A model generated the notes under the pieces. That model was not told where the DNA came from. It saw only the letters and a list, made by a program, of their open reading frames with translations, and did not search any database. Positions 1-6,904 of a DNA stretch of 64,000 nucleotides are shown one piece after another (position 1 is the first letter of the stretch; each line of letters starts with the position of its first letter). The stretch covers positions 45,967 through 109,966 of the forward strand of contig CAYZTZ010000002.1 in NCBI GenBank assembly GCA_964481255.1, given 5' to 3'. Source of the stretch: UBA6911 sp964481255. GTDB taxonomy: Bacteria > Acidobacteriota > UBA6911. The translations under genes and the position numbers were made by a program.

Positions 1-561
1 CTTCCTAAAAGCGAAGACCGGCTCGGGAAGGCTCTTTCCCCTTACGCTTTGAGCAAATTCGTGACGGAGGGATACTGCAAGCTGTTCTACCAGCTTTACG
101 GGCTTGAAACCGTCTGCCTGAGGTATTTCAACGTATTCGGGCCGCGCCAGGACCCGAAATCCGAATACGCCGCCGTGATCCCGCGCTTCTGCACGCGCAT
201 GCTGGCCGGCATGCCTCCGATAGTTTTCGGCGACGGCGAGCAGAGCAGGGATTTCACTTTCGTGACCAATGTGATCGACGCCAACTGCAAAGCGGCGACA
301 AGTCCCGGCGCGGCCGGAGAGGCCTTCAACATCGGCTGCGGGTTCCGGACAAGCCTGAACCAGCTGATTCAGAAACTGGGGCTCCTTTTAAACAGCACGA
401 TCCAACCCGTGTATCAGCCCGCCCGGAAAGGGGATGTTCGGCACTCCGTGGCCGACATCAGCAAGGCGTCGAGGCTTCTGGGTTACACGCCCTCGGTCAC
501 CCTGGATGAGGGCCTGCGGCGCGTTCTGGACTGGTACCGGAGCGTCCCGGAGGCGCCCTGA
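1..561 (+). CDS. NAD-dependent sugar epimerase/dehydratase, 5' truncated by window edge
   Basis: C-terminal 186 residues of an extended short-chain dehydrogenase of the UDP-glucose 4-epimerase/dTDP-glucose dehydratase type. Frame 1 is open from base 1 and reads SPYALSKF at residues 13-20, which holds the Tyr and Lys of the catalytic YxxxK motif. It is followed by LRYFNVFGPRQ, the substrate-domain signature of this family, then by FGDGEQSRDFTFV. The Rossmann nucleotide-binding half lies upstream of the window. It probably makes or interconverts a nucleotide sugar for the glycan cluster that follows. The exact substrate (UDP-Glc, UDP-GlcNAc or UDP-GlcA) cannot be told from this fragment. A TTG at 49 is an internal Leu codon, not a start. 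Confidence 0.88.
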   Translation, partial: LPKSEDRLGKALSPYALSKFVTEGYCKLFYQLYGLETVCLRYFNVFGPRQDPKSEYAAVIPRFCTRMLAGMPPIVFGDGEQSRDFTFVTNVIDANCKAATSPGAAGEAFNIGCGFRTSLNQLIQKLGLLLNSTIQPVYQPARKGDVRHSVADISKASRLLGYTPSVTLDEGLRRVLDWYRSVPEAP

Positions 562-673
562 AAAACCGCGGGGCTGAGCCGGAGATGGAACAGGAACGGC
601 TTCGGATCGGCGTTGCCTCGCGGCCGGCGGCCGGGATATCCAGGCTGCCCTTGAACCGTGATGCCCGGGAATA

Positions 674-1783
674 ATGATCTCGTTTGTCTTTGTGGATACG
701 GAACGCGTTTGGAGAGGGGGGCAGGATCAGCTCTTCGCCCTTCTTAAGGGGCTCCATCGGCGCGGCCATAAAGTGCACCTCATCTGCCAGCCCCGGACAT
801 TGCTGGAGGCGCGCTCCCGTGAATACGGACTCTTCGTGCATCCGGTCTCGATCCGCAGCGAGGTGGACCTCCTGTGTTTCCCGCGCCTGTTGTCCGTCCT
901 TCGCCGCATCCACCCCGACATCCTCGCTTTCAACACGCCGCGAGCCGTCCTGCTCGGAAGTCTTGCCTCACGGATGACCCGCGTGGGGAGCCGCATTATC
1001 TTCCGCCGCGTCAATTTTCCTCCCAGAAAGGGATTCTTCACGCTGATGAAGTACACCTGGGGAGCGGACTGTATCGTCGCCATTTCCGAATCCATCCGAA
1101 TGCAGCTGCAGCTCTGCGGGATCCCGTCCTCGAAAATCAGGACGATCTACGAGGGGATGGATTTGTCGCTCTATCCGAGACGCACGCAGGCCCGGCCGCG
1201 GCAGCCCGAGGAGCCTGCGGTGGTGGGGACGGTGGCGCACTTGAGCCCGGAAAAGGGACTCCACTATCTCGTGGAGGCCGCCTCCATGATTCCCGGCGTA
1301 AGAGAAAAAATGCGCTTCCTGATCGTAGGTCACGGGCAGTGCCGTCAGGAGCTGGAGGATCTGGTCCGTCAGAAGGGGCTACAGGGCGTTTTCCATTTCG
1401 CCGGATTCCACGCCGATATATCCCCCTTCATGAAATCCTTTGATATCTTCGCCCTCCCGAGTCTTTCCGAAGGGCTTTCATCCGCGATTCTCGAGGCGAT
1501 GGCGGCTTCTCTGCCCATCGTCGCTTCCGAAGTCGGCGGCATCCCTGAACTTGTCACAAGCGGCATCAACGGGCTTCTTGTGGCACCCGCGGATCCCGGT
1601 GCGCTCGCGCGCGCGATCCAGCAATTGGCGGCGAACCCGGAGGAGGCCCTGCGGATGGGACACAGGAGCAGGGAGCGCATGGAGGCTCGATTCACCCTGG
1701 AACGGAAGATTCTGGAGACCGAACAGCTCTGCATGCAGTTGCTTCAGAAACAGGAGCGCGCGCCGCGATCCGCCCATGTTTAA
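674..1783 (+). CDS. Family 4 glycosyltransferase
   Basis: A 369-residue retaining glycosyltransferase of the GT-B fold, expected to act at the cytoplasmic face of the membrane on a lipid-linked glycan. The N-terminal domain has the acceptor-side pattern WRGGQDQLFALLKGL near residues 15-30. The C-terminal domain carries VGTVAHLSPEKGL (about residue 185) and the E-x7-E nucleotide-sugar motif in SEGLSSAILEAMA (about residues 265-277). The length is normal for GT4. The ATG at 674 has only a weak GGGA upstream. Its 3' end overlaps the next gene (ATGTTTAA at 1776-1783), so the two are translationally coupled. Donor and acceptor sugars are unknown. Confidence 0.88.
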   Translation: MISFVFVDTERVWRGGQDQLFALLKGLHRRGHKVHLICQPRTLLEARSREYGLFVHPVSIRSEVDLLCFPRLLSVLRRIHPDILAFNTPRAVLLGSLASRMTRVGSRIIFRRVNFPPRKGFFTLMKYTWGADCIVAISESIRMQLQLCGIPSSKIRTIYEGMDLSLYPRRTQARPRQPEEPAVVGTVAHLSPEKGLHYLVEAASMIPGVREKMRFLIVGHGQCRQELEDLVRQKGLQGVFHFAGFHADISPFMKSFDIFALPSLSEGLSSAILEAMAASLPIVASEVGGIPELVTSGINGLLVAPADPGALARAIQQLAANPEEALRMGHRSRERMEARFTLERKILETEQLCMQLLQKQERAPRSAHV

Positions 1784-3020
1784 AGAGCCGGCAGGAAATC
1801 TCCCATCCTTACTGCGGAACAAGGCCGAAAGGGCCGCGTTTCTGGCGCTGGCGGGGTCTGTCGGCATGTCCCTGATTTCAATCGCGGCGTCCGAAATCCT
1901 GCTTTTCGCCGCGGCGTTGTTCTGCGCGTTCGTCTACGGGCAACAAGCGGGACCCGTGCCCCCCGGGAAAAAGATTCTCCTGCCGCTTTTCGCCTTTATG
2001 GCATGGACGCTTATCGCCGCGATGGCATCTTCGAACGTCCTGCCCGGACTGACCGCGGCCAAAAAATTCTATCTCCTTCTCCTTGTGCCGATGGTCCCGC
2101 TCATTTTGCGGAAGGAAGGCAGGGTCCTCCGGATCTACATGTCCGTTTTCGCCGCCGCCCTGATCGCATCTCTCTACGGTCTGGTTCAGTTTGCAGCCGA
2201 TCCTCACCGGGATTTGCTGCACCGCATTTCGGGCTTTTCGAGCCAGTGGATGACCTATTCCGGGCTGCTGATGCTCGCGCTCGCGATGCTTGCCTCCTAT
2301 GCGCTGTGCCTCGGGGTGCGGCGCCGCCTCTGGATTGTCCCAACGGCCGCCGCCGTCCTTCTGGCTCTCTTATGCTCCCAGACCCGCAGCACCGCCATGG
2401 GCGCGATGGTGGGAGTCGCCGTTGTAATCCTCATCCGGAAGCCCCGGTCCATCGCCGCCCTGATCGCAGCCCTCCTGATCTTCTATCTCCTGGCGCCGTC
2501 CGGGATCCAGGAAAGGTTCAAGTCCGGGCTCAATCCGGAGGACCCCAACACGCGCAACCGCATCGAGCTTTTCCAGACCGCCGTGCGGCTGATCCGGCAT
2601 CATCCGTGGCTGGGTGTCGGTCCGCAGAACGTGAAGGTCGAGGCGCTGAAGTATCGCGGAAGCGACAGCGCCCAATACCCGGATTGGATGTATCAGCATA
2701 TGCATAACAACTTCCTCCAGATTGCATCGGCGACCGGATTGCCGGGCCTTGCGATCTGGCTCTGGTTCATGACCCGTCTTGCGTGGGACGCGCTTGGAAC
2801 CTATCGTTCGGCCCTGCGGCGCACCCTGTATCCGACGGGCGAGGAGCACCGCAAAGAGGCTTTGATGGCATCATCCGCCGCCCTGGGCGCCCTGGCGGCC
2901 CTGATGGTCGCGGGGCTCTTCGAGTATAATTTCGGCGATTCCGAGGTGCTCATCCTGTTCCTTTTCATCGTCAGCGCTCCCTACTCTTTCCCGACCTTCG
3001 AGCGCGGCCGGGTTCCCTAA
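1776..3020 (+). CDS. O-antigen ligase/polymerase family membrane protein (Wzy/WaaL-like)
   Basis: A 414-residue polytopic membrane protein with about ten hydrophobic segments and a large periplasmic-type loop. Residues about 245-320 read TRNRIELFQTAV, PWLGVGPQNVK and QHMHNNFLQI. This Arg/His-rich loop followed by a membrane helix is the hallmark of the Wzy_C family, which joins undecaprenyl-linked glycans to lipid A core or polymerises repeat units. The open frame runs further upstream inside the previous gene, but the ATG at 1776 overlapping that gene's stop is the natural start and leaves a normal family length. Ligase and polymerase roles cannot be separated by sequence. Confidence 0.85.
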   Translation: MFKEPAGNLPSLLRNKAERAAFLALAGSVGMSLISIAASEILLFAAALFCAFVYGQQAGPVPPGKKILLPLFAFMAWTLIAAMASSNVLPGLTAAKKFYLLLLVPMVPLILRKEGRVLRIYMSVFAAALIASLYGLVQFAADPHRDLLHRISGFSSQWMTYSGLLMLALAMLASYALCLGVRRRLWIVPTAAAVLLALLCSQTRSTAMGAMVGVAVVILIRKPRSIAALIAALLIFYLLAPSGIQERFKSGLNPEDPNTRNRIELFQTAVRLIRHHPWLGVGPQNVKVEALKYRGSDSAQYPDWMYQHMHNNFLQIASATGLPGLAIWLWFMTRLAWDALGTYRSALRRTLYPTGEEHRKEALMASSAALGALAALMVAGLFEYNFGDSEVLILFLFIVSAPYSFPTFERGRVP

Positions 3021-3035
3021 GCCGGCGGATCGAGG

Positions 3036-3041
3036 TATAAT
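3036..3041 (+). promoter_or_regulatory. Sigma70-type -10 element (TATAAT) at the head of a long leader
   Basis: A perfect TATAAT lies 16 bases after the stop of the ligase-like gene and about 305 bases before the next start. The best -35 at 17 bp spacing is weak (TTCCCT, 3013-3018, three of six matches). A start near 3048 would give a leader of about 300 nt containing the hairpins described for 3042-3285. Confidence 0.5.
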
Positions 3042-3285
3042 CCCCTCCGGCCGCAGGGGGAGCGGTAGCTTCCGAAATCTCAGGCGTTTCGAACCTGTGA
3101 TGCGATCCGGGAACCGGCCGCGCTTTCAAGGCAAACCGCAGAGACCCCCTAAAACAGAGATGCTTCAGGATACTGGAAGGCCTCGTAGTTGAAGAGGAAG
3201 CCGCACCGGCAGGCTGGGGATGCCCTCCGGACCGGCGCTTCCGACAATATGGGCTTTGGAAGCAGCCCCTGAAGGGTCTCACCAA
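3042..3285 (+). ncRNA. Candidate structured leader RNA or small RNA, family not recognised
   Basis: This gene-free stretch has many complementary segments. Hairpins visible by eye are: CCCCT/AGGGG (3042-3059); ATCtCAGG/CCTGtGAT (3077-3101); GCG-CCGG/CCGG-CGC (3102-3123); and GGAAGC-CACCGG/CCGG-CGCTTCC (about 3197-3242). A long closing stem pairs GAGACC (3141-3146) and CTTCAGG (3163-3169) with the continuous run CCTGAAGGGTCTC (3268-3280). The region follows a TATAAT box and ends before a TTG start with GGGAAGGG as ribosome site. I compared it by eye with cobalamin, TPP, FMN, c-di-GMP, RNase P, SRP and 6S patterns and could not assign it. It could be a riboswitch-like leader of the glycosyltransferase or an independent RNA. 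Confidence 0.4.
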
Positions 3286-3346
3286 TGAGGCAAGGGGATG
3301 TCGCGCCGGCGTCAGGACGCACTCCCGTCTGCGGGAAGGGTTCCTA

Positions 3347-4480
3347 TTGAAAATCGCAATTCTTGGAACGCGAGGCATCCCGGCAAACTACGGCGGATTC
3401 GAAACGTTCGCCGAGGAATGCGCGGCCGGGCTTGTCGGGCGCGGTCACGAGGTTACCGTCTACGGCCGTTCCCATTATGTGCCGAAGGGGCTTCGCTCGC
3501 ATCGCGGCGCCCGGCTTGTCGTGCTCCCGACCGTGAAGTCGAAATATACGGACACGGTGATTCATTCCTTTCTGGCCGTGATCCATGCGCTCTTCCAGAA
3601 ATACGACGTCATCCTTATGTGCAACGCCGCCAACAGCGTCTATGCCTGGCTGCCCAGGGTCTTCGGAACCCCGGTGGTGCTGAACGTGGACGGCATCGAA
3701 AGGCTCCGGCGGAAATGGAACCGTCTGGGTAAGGCCTACTACCGCCTGTGCGAGCGCCTCTCCATCCGGTTCGCCAGCGTCATTGTCGCCGACGCGCGCG
3801 TGATCGAGCGCTACTACAGGGAGCAATACGGCGCGCCCTCGGTTTTCATCCCTTACGGCACGTCCACGGACAGGCCGCAAAGCCGGGAGGCTCTGGATCG
3901 ATGGGGACTGGCGCCGGGGAACTATTTCCTCTACGTGGGCCGTTTCGAGCCGGAAAACAACGCCCTCCTGGTCGTCCGGGCTTTCGAGAAAGTGAAGACG
4001 TCGAAAAGCCTGGTCGTGGTGGGCGACGCCCCTTACGCCCAAGACTATATCCGGATGGTCCGCGCGACGCGCGACCCGCGGATCCTTTTTCCCGGAGCGG
4101 TTTATGGAGCGGCGTACCGGCAGCTGCAGGCGAACGCCTTTTGCTACGTGCACGCGACGGAGGTCGGGGGCTCGCACCCGGCTCTGATCGAAGCCATGGG
4201 ATCGGGAAATATCATCATCGCGAACGCAACGCCTGAGAACGCGGAAGTCCTTGGCGGCGCCGGGATTCTGTATCGGGAAAACGATGTTCACGACCTGGCG
4301 CGGCGGCTCCAGGAGGTGGCCGACAATCCTGACGGCTACGCCTCTTTGCGGTCCGCAGCCTTGGAACGCGCCCGCAGCGCCTATTCCTGGGACAGAGTGA
4401 TCGGCCGTTACGAACAGCTGTTTATCGAGTTGACGTCGCCGCCGGGGGAAGAGGTGAAGCGCGGATCCGCCCGGACATAA
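3347..4480 (+). CDS. Family 4 glycosyltransferase with DUF1972-type N-terminus
   Basis: A 377-residue GT-B glycosyltransferase. The start MKIAILGTRGIP followed by YGGFETFAEE is characteristic of the DUF1972 N-terminal domain found in rhamnosyl/galactosyl-type GT4 enzymes. The C-terminal half has YVGRFEPENN (about residue 205) and, in place of the strict E-x7-E, TEVGGSHPALIEAMG (about residues 267-281), which keeps two glutamates in the usual region. The TTG at 3347 is chosen because it opens the domain correctly and has GGGAAGGG 6 bases upstream. It is preceded by the long structured leader and followed by about 200 bases before the exporter. The sugar specificity is unknown. Confidence 0.87.
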   Translation: MKIAILGTRGIPANYGGFETFAEECAAGLVGRGHEVTVYGRSHYVPKGLRSHRGARLVVLPTVKSKYTDTVIHSFLAVIHALFQKYDVILMCNAANSVYAWLPRVFGTPVVLNVDGIERLRRKWNRLGKAYYRLCERLSIRFASVIVADARVIERYYREQYGAPSVFIPYGTSTDRPQSREALDRWGLAPGNYFLYVGRFEPENNALLVVRAFEKVKTSKSLVVVGDAPYAQDYIRMVRATRDPRILFPGAVYGAAYRQLQANAFCYVHATEVGGSHPALIEAMGSGNIIIANATPENAEVLGGAGILYRENDVHDLARRLQEVADNPDGYASLRSAALERARSAYSWDRVIGRYEQLFIELTSPPGEEVKRGSART

Positions 4481-4660
4481 GGGACGCGCCGAAACGATCT
4501 GTGCCAATCCGCCGCAATTCAGGCGGGGATTCTCCCGGGGCGGCGATTTTCGAATCCGGCGGCAGGCGCCGCGGATCCCCGGTCCGGCTGAACCGCGGCC
4601 GGCGTCCTGCCTTCGCGTAAGAAACGGCCGCGCTTGGGAGGTTCAGGGTCTTCGCTCTGG

Positions 4661-4666
4661 TATAAT
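4661..4666 (+). promoter_or_regulatory. Sigma70-type -10 element before the Wzm/Wzt exporter
   Basis: A perfect TATAAT sits 23 bases before the proposed ATG of the exporter permease (4690). No good -35 is seen at 16-18 bp. It gives a short leader of about 16 nt and would start a separate transcript for wzm-wzt. Confidence 0.5.
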
Positions 4667-4689
4667 GCGCGGCTTGCTTGAGGTTCGGC

Positions 4690-5532
4690 ATGCACGTCCA
4701 AAAAAGCGTTCATCCCGTCCTGGTTCCCTGGGTCATTCTCGCCAATTTCCTGCACAAGATCTACATCCAGCGCGGCCTGATACGCAATTTCGTCGCGAGG
4801 GATCTGAAGGCGCGCTACATCGGCTCTTTCATGGGCTTTTTCTGGAGCGTGATCCACCCGATCGTGCTTCTGGTCAGCTACACCTTCGTTTTTTCCATCA
4901 TATTCGGATTGCGTCCCCTGCCCGACAGCGGCACGACCAGTTTTCCGCTCTTTCTCTTCTGCAGCATCCTGCCGTGGCTTTTTTTCCAGGAAACCCTCCA
5001 GCGGTCCAGCACGATCCTGATCGAGAATTCCAATCTCATCACCAGGACTCTATTCCCCAGCGAGATCCTGCCTCTGGCCGTGATGCTCGCCGGACTGGTC
5101 AACCACTTGATCGGGTTCGCCATACTCCTTTGCATCCTCCTCTTCACGCTGGGGAAAGTGAGCCTTTTCATTTTGCTCGTCCCCGTGTATTTCCTGCTAC
5201 TGATGCTCTTTACACTGGGGCTTTCGTGGTTTGTCTCGAGCCTCAACGTGTTCGTGCGCGACGTCTCGCAGGTTCTCAGCGTCGTCCTGACATTCTGGTT
5301 CTGGTTTACGCCGATCTTTTATTCCACCGAGCGCTTCCCCCCCAAGATGCTGTTTCTGGTGCGGCTGAATCCTTTGGCTCATGTGGTGGCCGGCTACCGC
5401 GACTGCCTTTTGCGCATGCGTATGCCGGACCTCGGCGTCCTCGCGATTCTGGCGGCGGTTTCGCTTCTGGTTTTCGCAGCCGGGGGATTGTTCTTCCGAA
5501 AAACGAAACGCGACTTTGTGGATGTCCTCTGA
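4690..5532 (+). CDS. wzm: ABC-2 type polysaccharide export permease (Wzm-like)
   Basis: A 280-residue inner-membrane permease with six hydrophobic helices. It is the channel half of an ABC exporter that moves lipid-linked O-antigen or a similar glycan to the periplasm. Family signatures include RNFVARDLKARYIGS, the amphipathic region before helix 1, and WFVSSLNVFVRDV in the middle. NPLAHVVAGYRD lies before the last helices. The frame also allows a TTG start at 4678, but the ATG at 4690 has AGG six bases upstream and suits the nearby promoter. The stop overlaps the ATG of the ATPase gene (TGATG), so the two subunits are made together. Confidence 0.93.
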   Translation: MHVQKSVHPVLVPWVILANFLHKIYIQRGLIRNFVARDLKARYIGSFMGFFWSVIHPIVLLVSYTFVFSIIFGLRPLPDSGTTSFPLFLFCSILPWLFFQETLQRSSTILIENSNLITRTLFPSEILPLAVMLAGLVNHLIGFAILLCILLFTLGKVSLFILLVPVYFLLLMLFTLGLSWFVSSLNVFVRDVSQVLSVVLTFWFWFTPIFYSTERFPPKMLFLVRLNPLAHVVAGYRDCLLRMRMPDLGVLAILAAVSLLVFAAGGLFFRKTKRDFVDVL

Positions 5533-6878
5533 TGCCCGCGATCCAAGTCCGTCATCTGTCGAAGAAGTACCGAATCTATAAGCGTCCCTGGGACAAACTC
5601 CGCGAAGCCATGGGGCTGGCATCCGGGGAATATCATCGGGAGTTCTGGGCCCTGAAGGACGTCTCCTTCGATCTCGAATCGGGACGAACCCTCGGCGTCA
5701 TTGGCGCCAACGGCTCCGGCAAGAGCACGCTCCTGCAGATCCTGGCCGGCATCATGCGCCAGACCGCCGGCGACTGTCATGTGACGGGGAAGGTTTCGGC
5801 GCTGCTGGAACTCGGATCGGGATTCAACCCGGAATTTACAGGACGGGAAAACGTTTTCATGAACGGAGCCATCCTGGGTCTCGACTCCCGGGAGATGGAA
5901 AAGCGCTTCGACGCGATCGCTGAATTCGCCGAGATCGGCGATTTCATGGACCAGCCCGTCAAGACCTATTCCAGCGGCATGTTCATGCGCCTGGCGTTCG
6001 CCGTCTCCGTCAATGTGGACCCGGACATCCTTCTTGTGGACGAGGCCCTCTCGGTCGGAGACCTCATTTTTCAGCACCGGTGCATGCACCGCATGAACCG
6101 TTTGCGCGAGAGCGGAAAGACCATCGTTTTGGTGACTCACGATCTGGACGCGGTGATCAAATTCTGCGACAGCGCCCTTCTGCTGGACGCCGGCGTTGTC
6201 CTGGAACGAGGAAAACCGGACATGGTCGTTCAGAAGTACCGGGCGCTCACCTTCGAACGGGAACGCCGCCGCGGTGGATACGAGGGCGCCCCGCGCCTCC
6301 CCGGCGAAGGGATCGTCGTCCGGCCGGAAGATGAAATGCCCGTGGCGCGATCCATTCCCAATATCGACCATCGTTTCGGAAACGGCGAAGCCGCGGTGAT
6401 AGGAGTGGCGTTGTTGGACGCGAGGGGCCGCGTCATATCGGAAGCCTCCGGCGGCGAAACGGTCGTCATCCGCATCTCCGCCCGCTTCCACAGGGATGTC
6501 GATCAGCCCATCCTGGGGTATACCCTTCGAGACCGCCTGGGAGTCGAAATGTCCGCCTGCAACACGTCCTACGCGGGACGCCACCTGCCCCGGGCCCGGA
6601 AAGACCAGGTCGTCACCAGCGATTTTTATGTGACACTGCCCCGTCTCGCGCCCGGCAGTTACTCGATCTCCCCAGCGGTGGCCAAGGGCAGCCTCCTGCA
6701 CCACGACATGTGCGACTGGATCGACAACGCACTGGTCTTTACCATTCATTCGCAGAATCTGGTTTACGGTATGATGCAGATGGACGTCGACGTGCGCAGC
6801 TATATGTCGCCTCTCGCGGATGACGAAGAAACGCCGGGCCGTCCGCCGAGCCCCGGCATCATCCGCCCGGGCGCCTAG
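5532..6878 (+). CDS. wzt: Polysaccharide ABC exporter ATPase with C-terminal substrate-binding extension (Wzt-like)
   Basis: A 448-residue cytoplasmic ATPase partner of the upstream permease. Residues 1-235 form the nucleotide-binding domain: Walker A GANGSGKST (about 57-65), signature YSSGMFMRLAFA (about 144-155) and Walker B ILLVDEALS (about 166-174). Residues about 280-430 form an extra beta-rich domain (VIGVALLDARGRV, FYVTLPRLAPGSYSISP) of the Wzt C-terminal type. In characterised O9a-type systems that domain binds the modified non-reducing end of the finished chain. Its presence implies that chain length here is set by terminal capping before export. The start codon overlaps the permease stop. 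Confidence 0.93.
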   Translation: MPAIQVRHLSKKYRIYKRPWDKLREAMGLASGEYHREFWALKDVSFDLESGRTLGVIGANGSGKSTLLQILAGIMRQTAGDCHVTGKVSALLELGSGFNPEFTGRENVFMNGAILGLDSREMEKRFDAIAEFAEIGDFMDQPVKTYSSGMFMRLAFAVSVNVDPDILLVDEALSVGDLIFQHRCMHRMNRLRESGKTIVLVTHDLDAVIKFCDSALLLDAGVVLERGKPDMVVQKYRALTFERERRRGGYEGAPRLPGEGIVVRPEDEMPVARSIPNIDHRFGNGEAAVIGVALLDARGRVISEASGGETVVIRISARFHRDVDQPILGYTLRDRLGVEMSACNTSYAGRHLPRARKDQVVTSDFYVTLPRLAPGSYSISPAVAKGSLLHHDMCDWIDNALVFTIHSQNLVYGMMQMDVDVRSYMSPLADDEETPGRPPSPGIIRPGA

Positions 6879-6904
6879 TACTCGAACTGCGGCGTTTCCA
6901 AACG

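Noticed and set aside
3077..3101. T-arm-like sequence TTCGAACC / GGTTCGAA suggesting a tRNA
   Set aside because: The flanking bases form a simple hairpin. No acceptor stem, anticodon arm or CCA end fits on either strand.
3344..4507. 387-codon minus-strand frame
   Set aside because: It is antisense to the DUF1972-type glycosyltransferase and has no recognisable motif.
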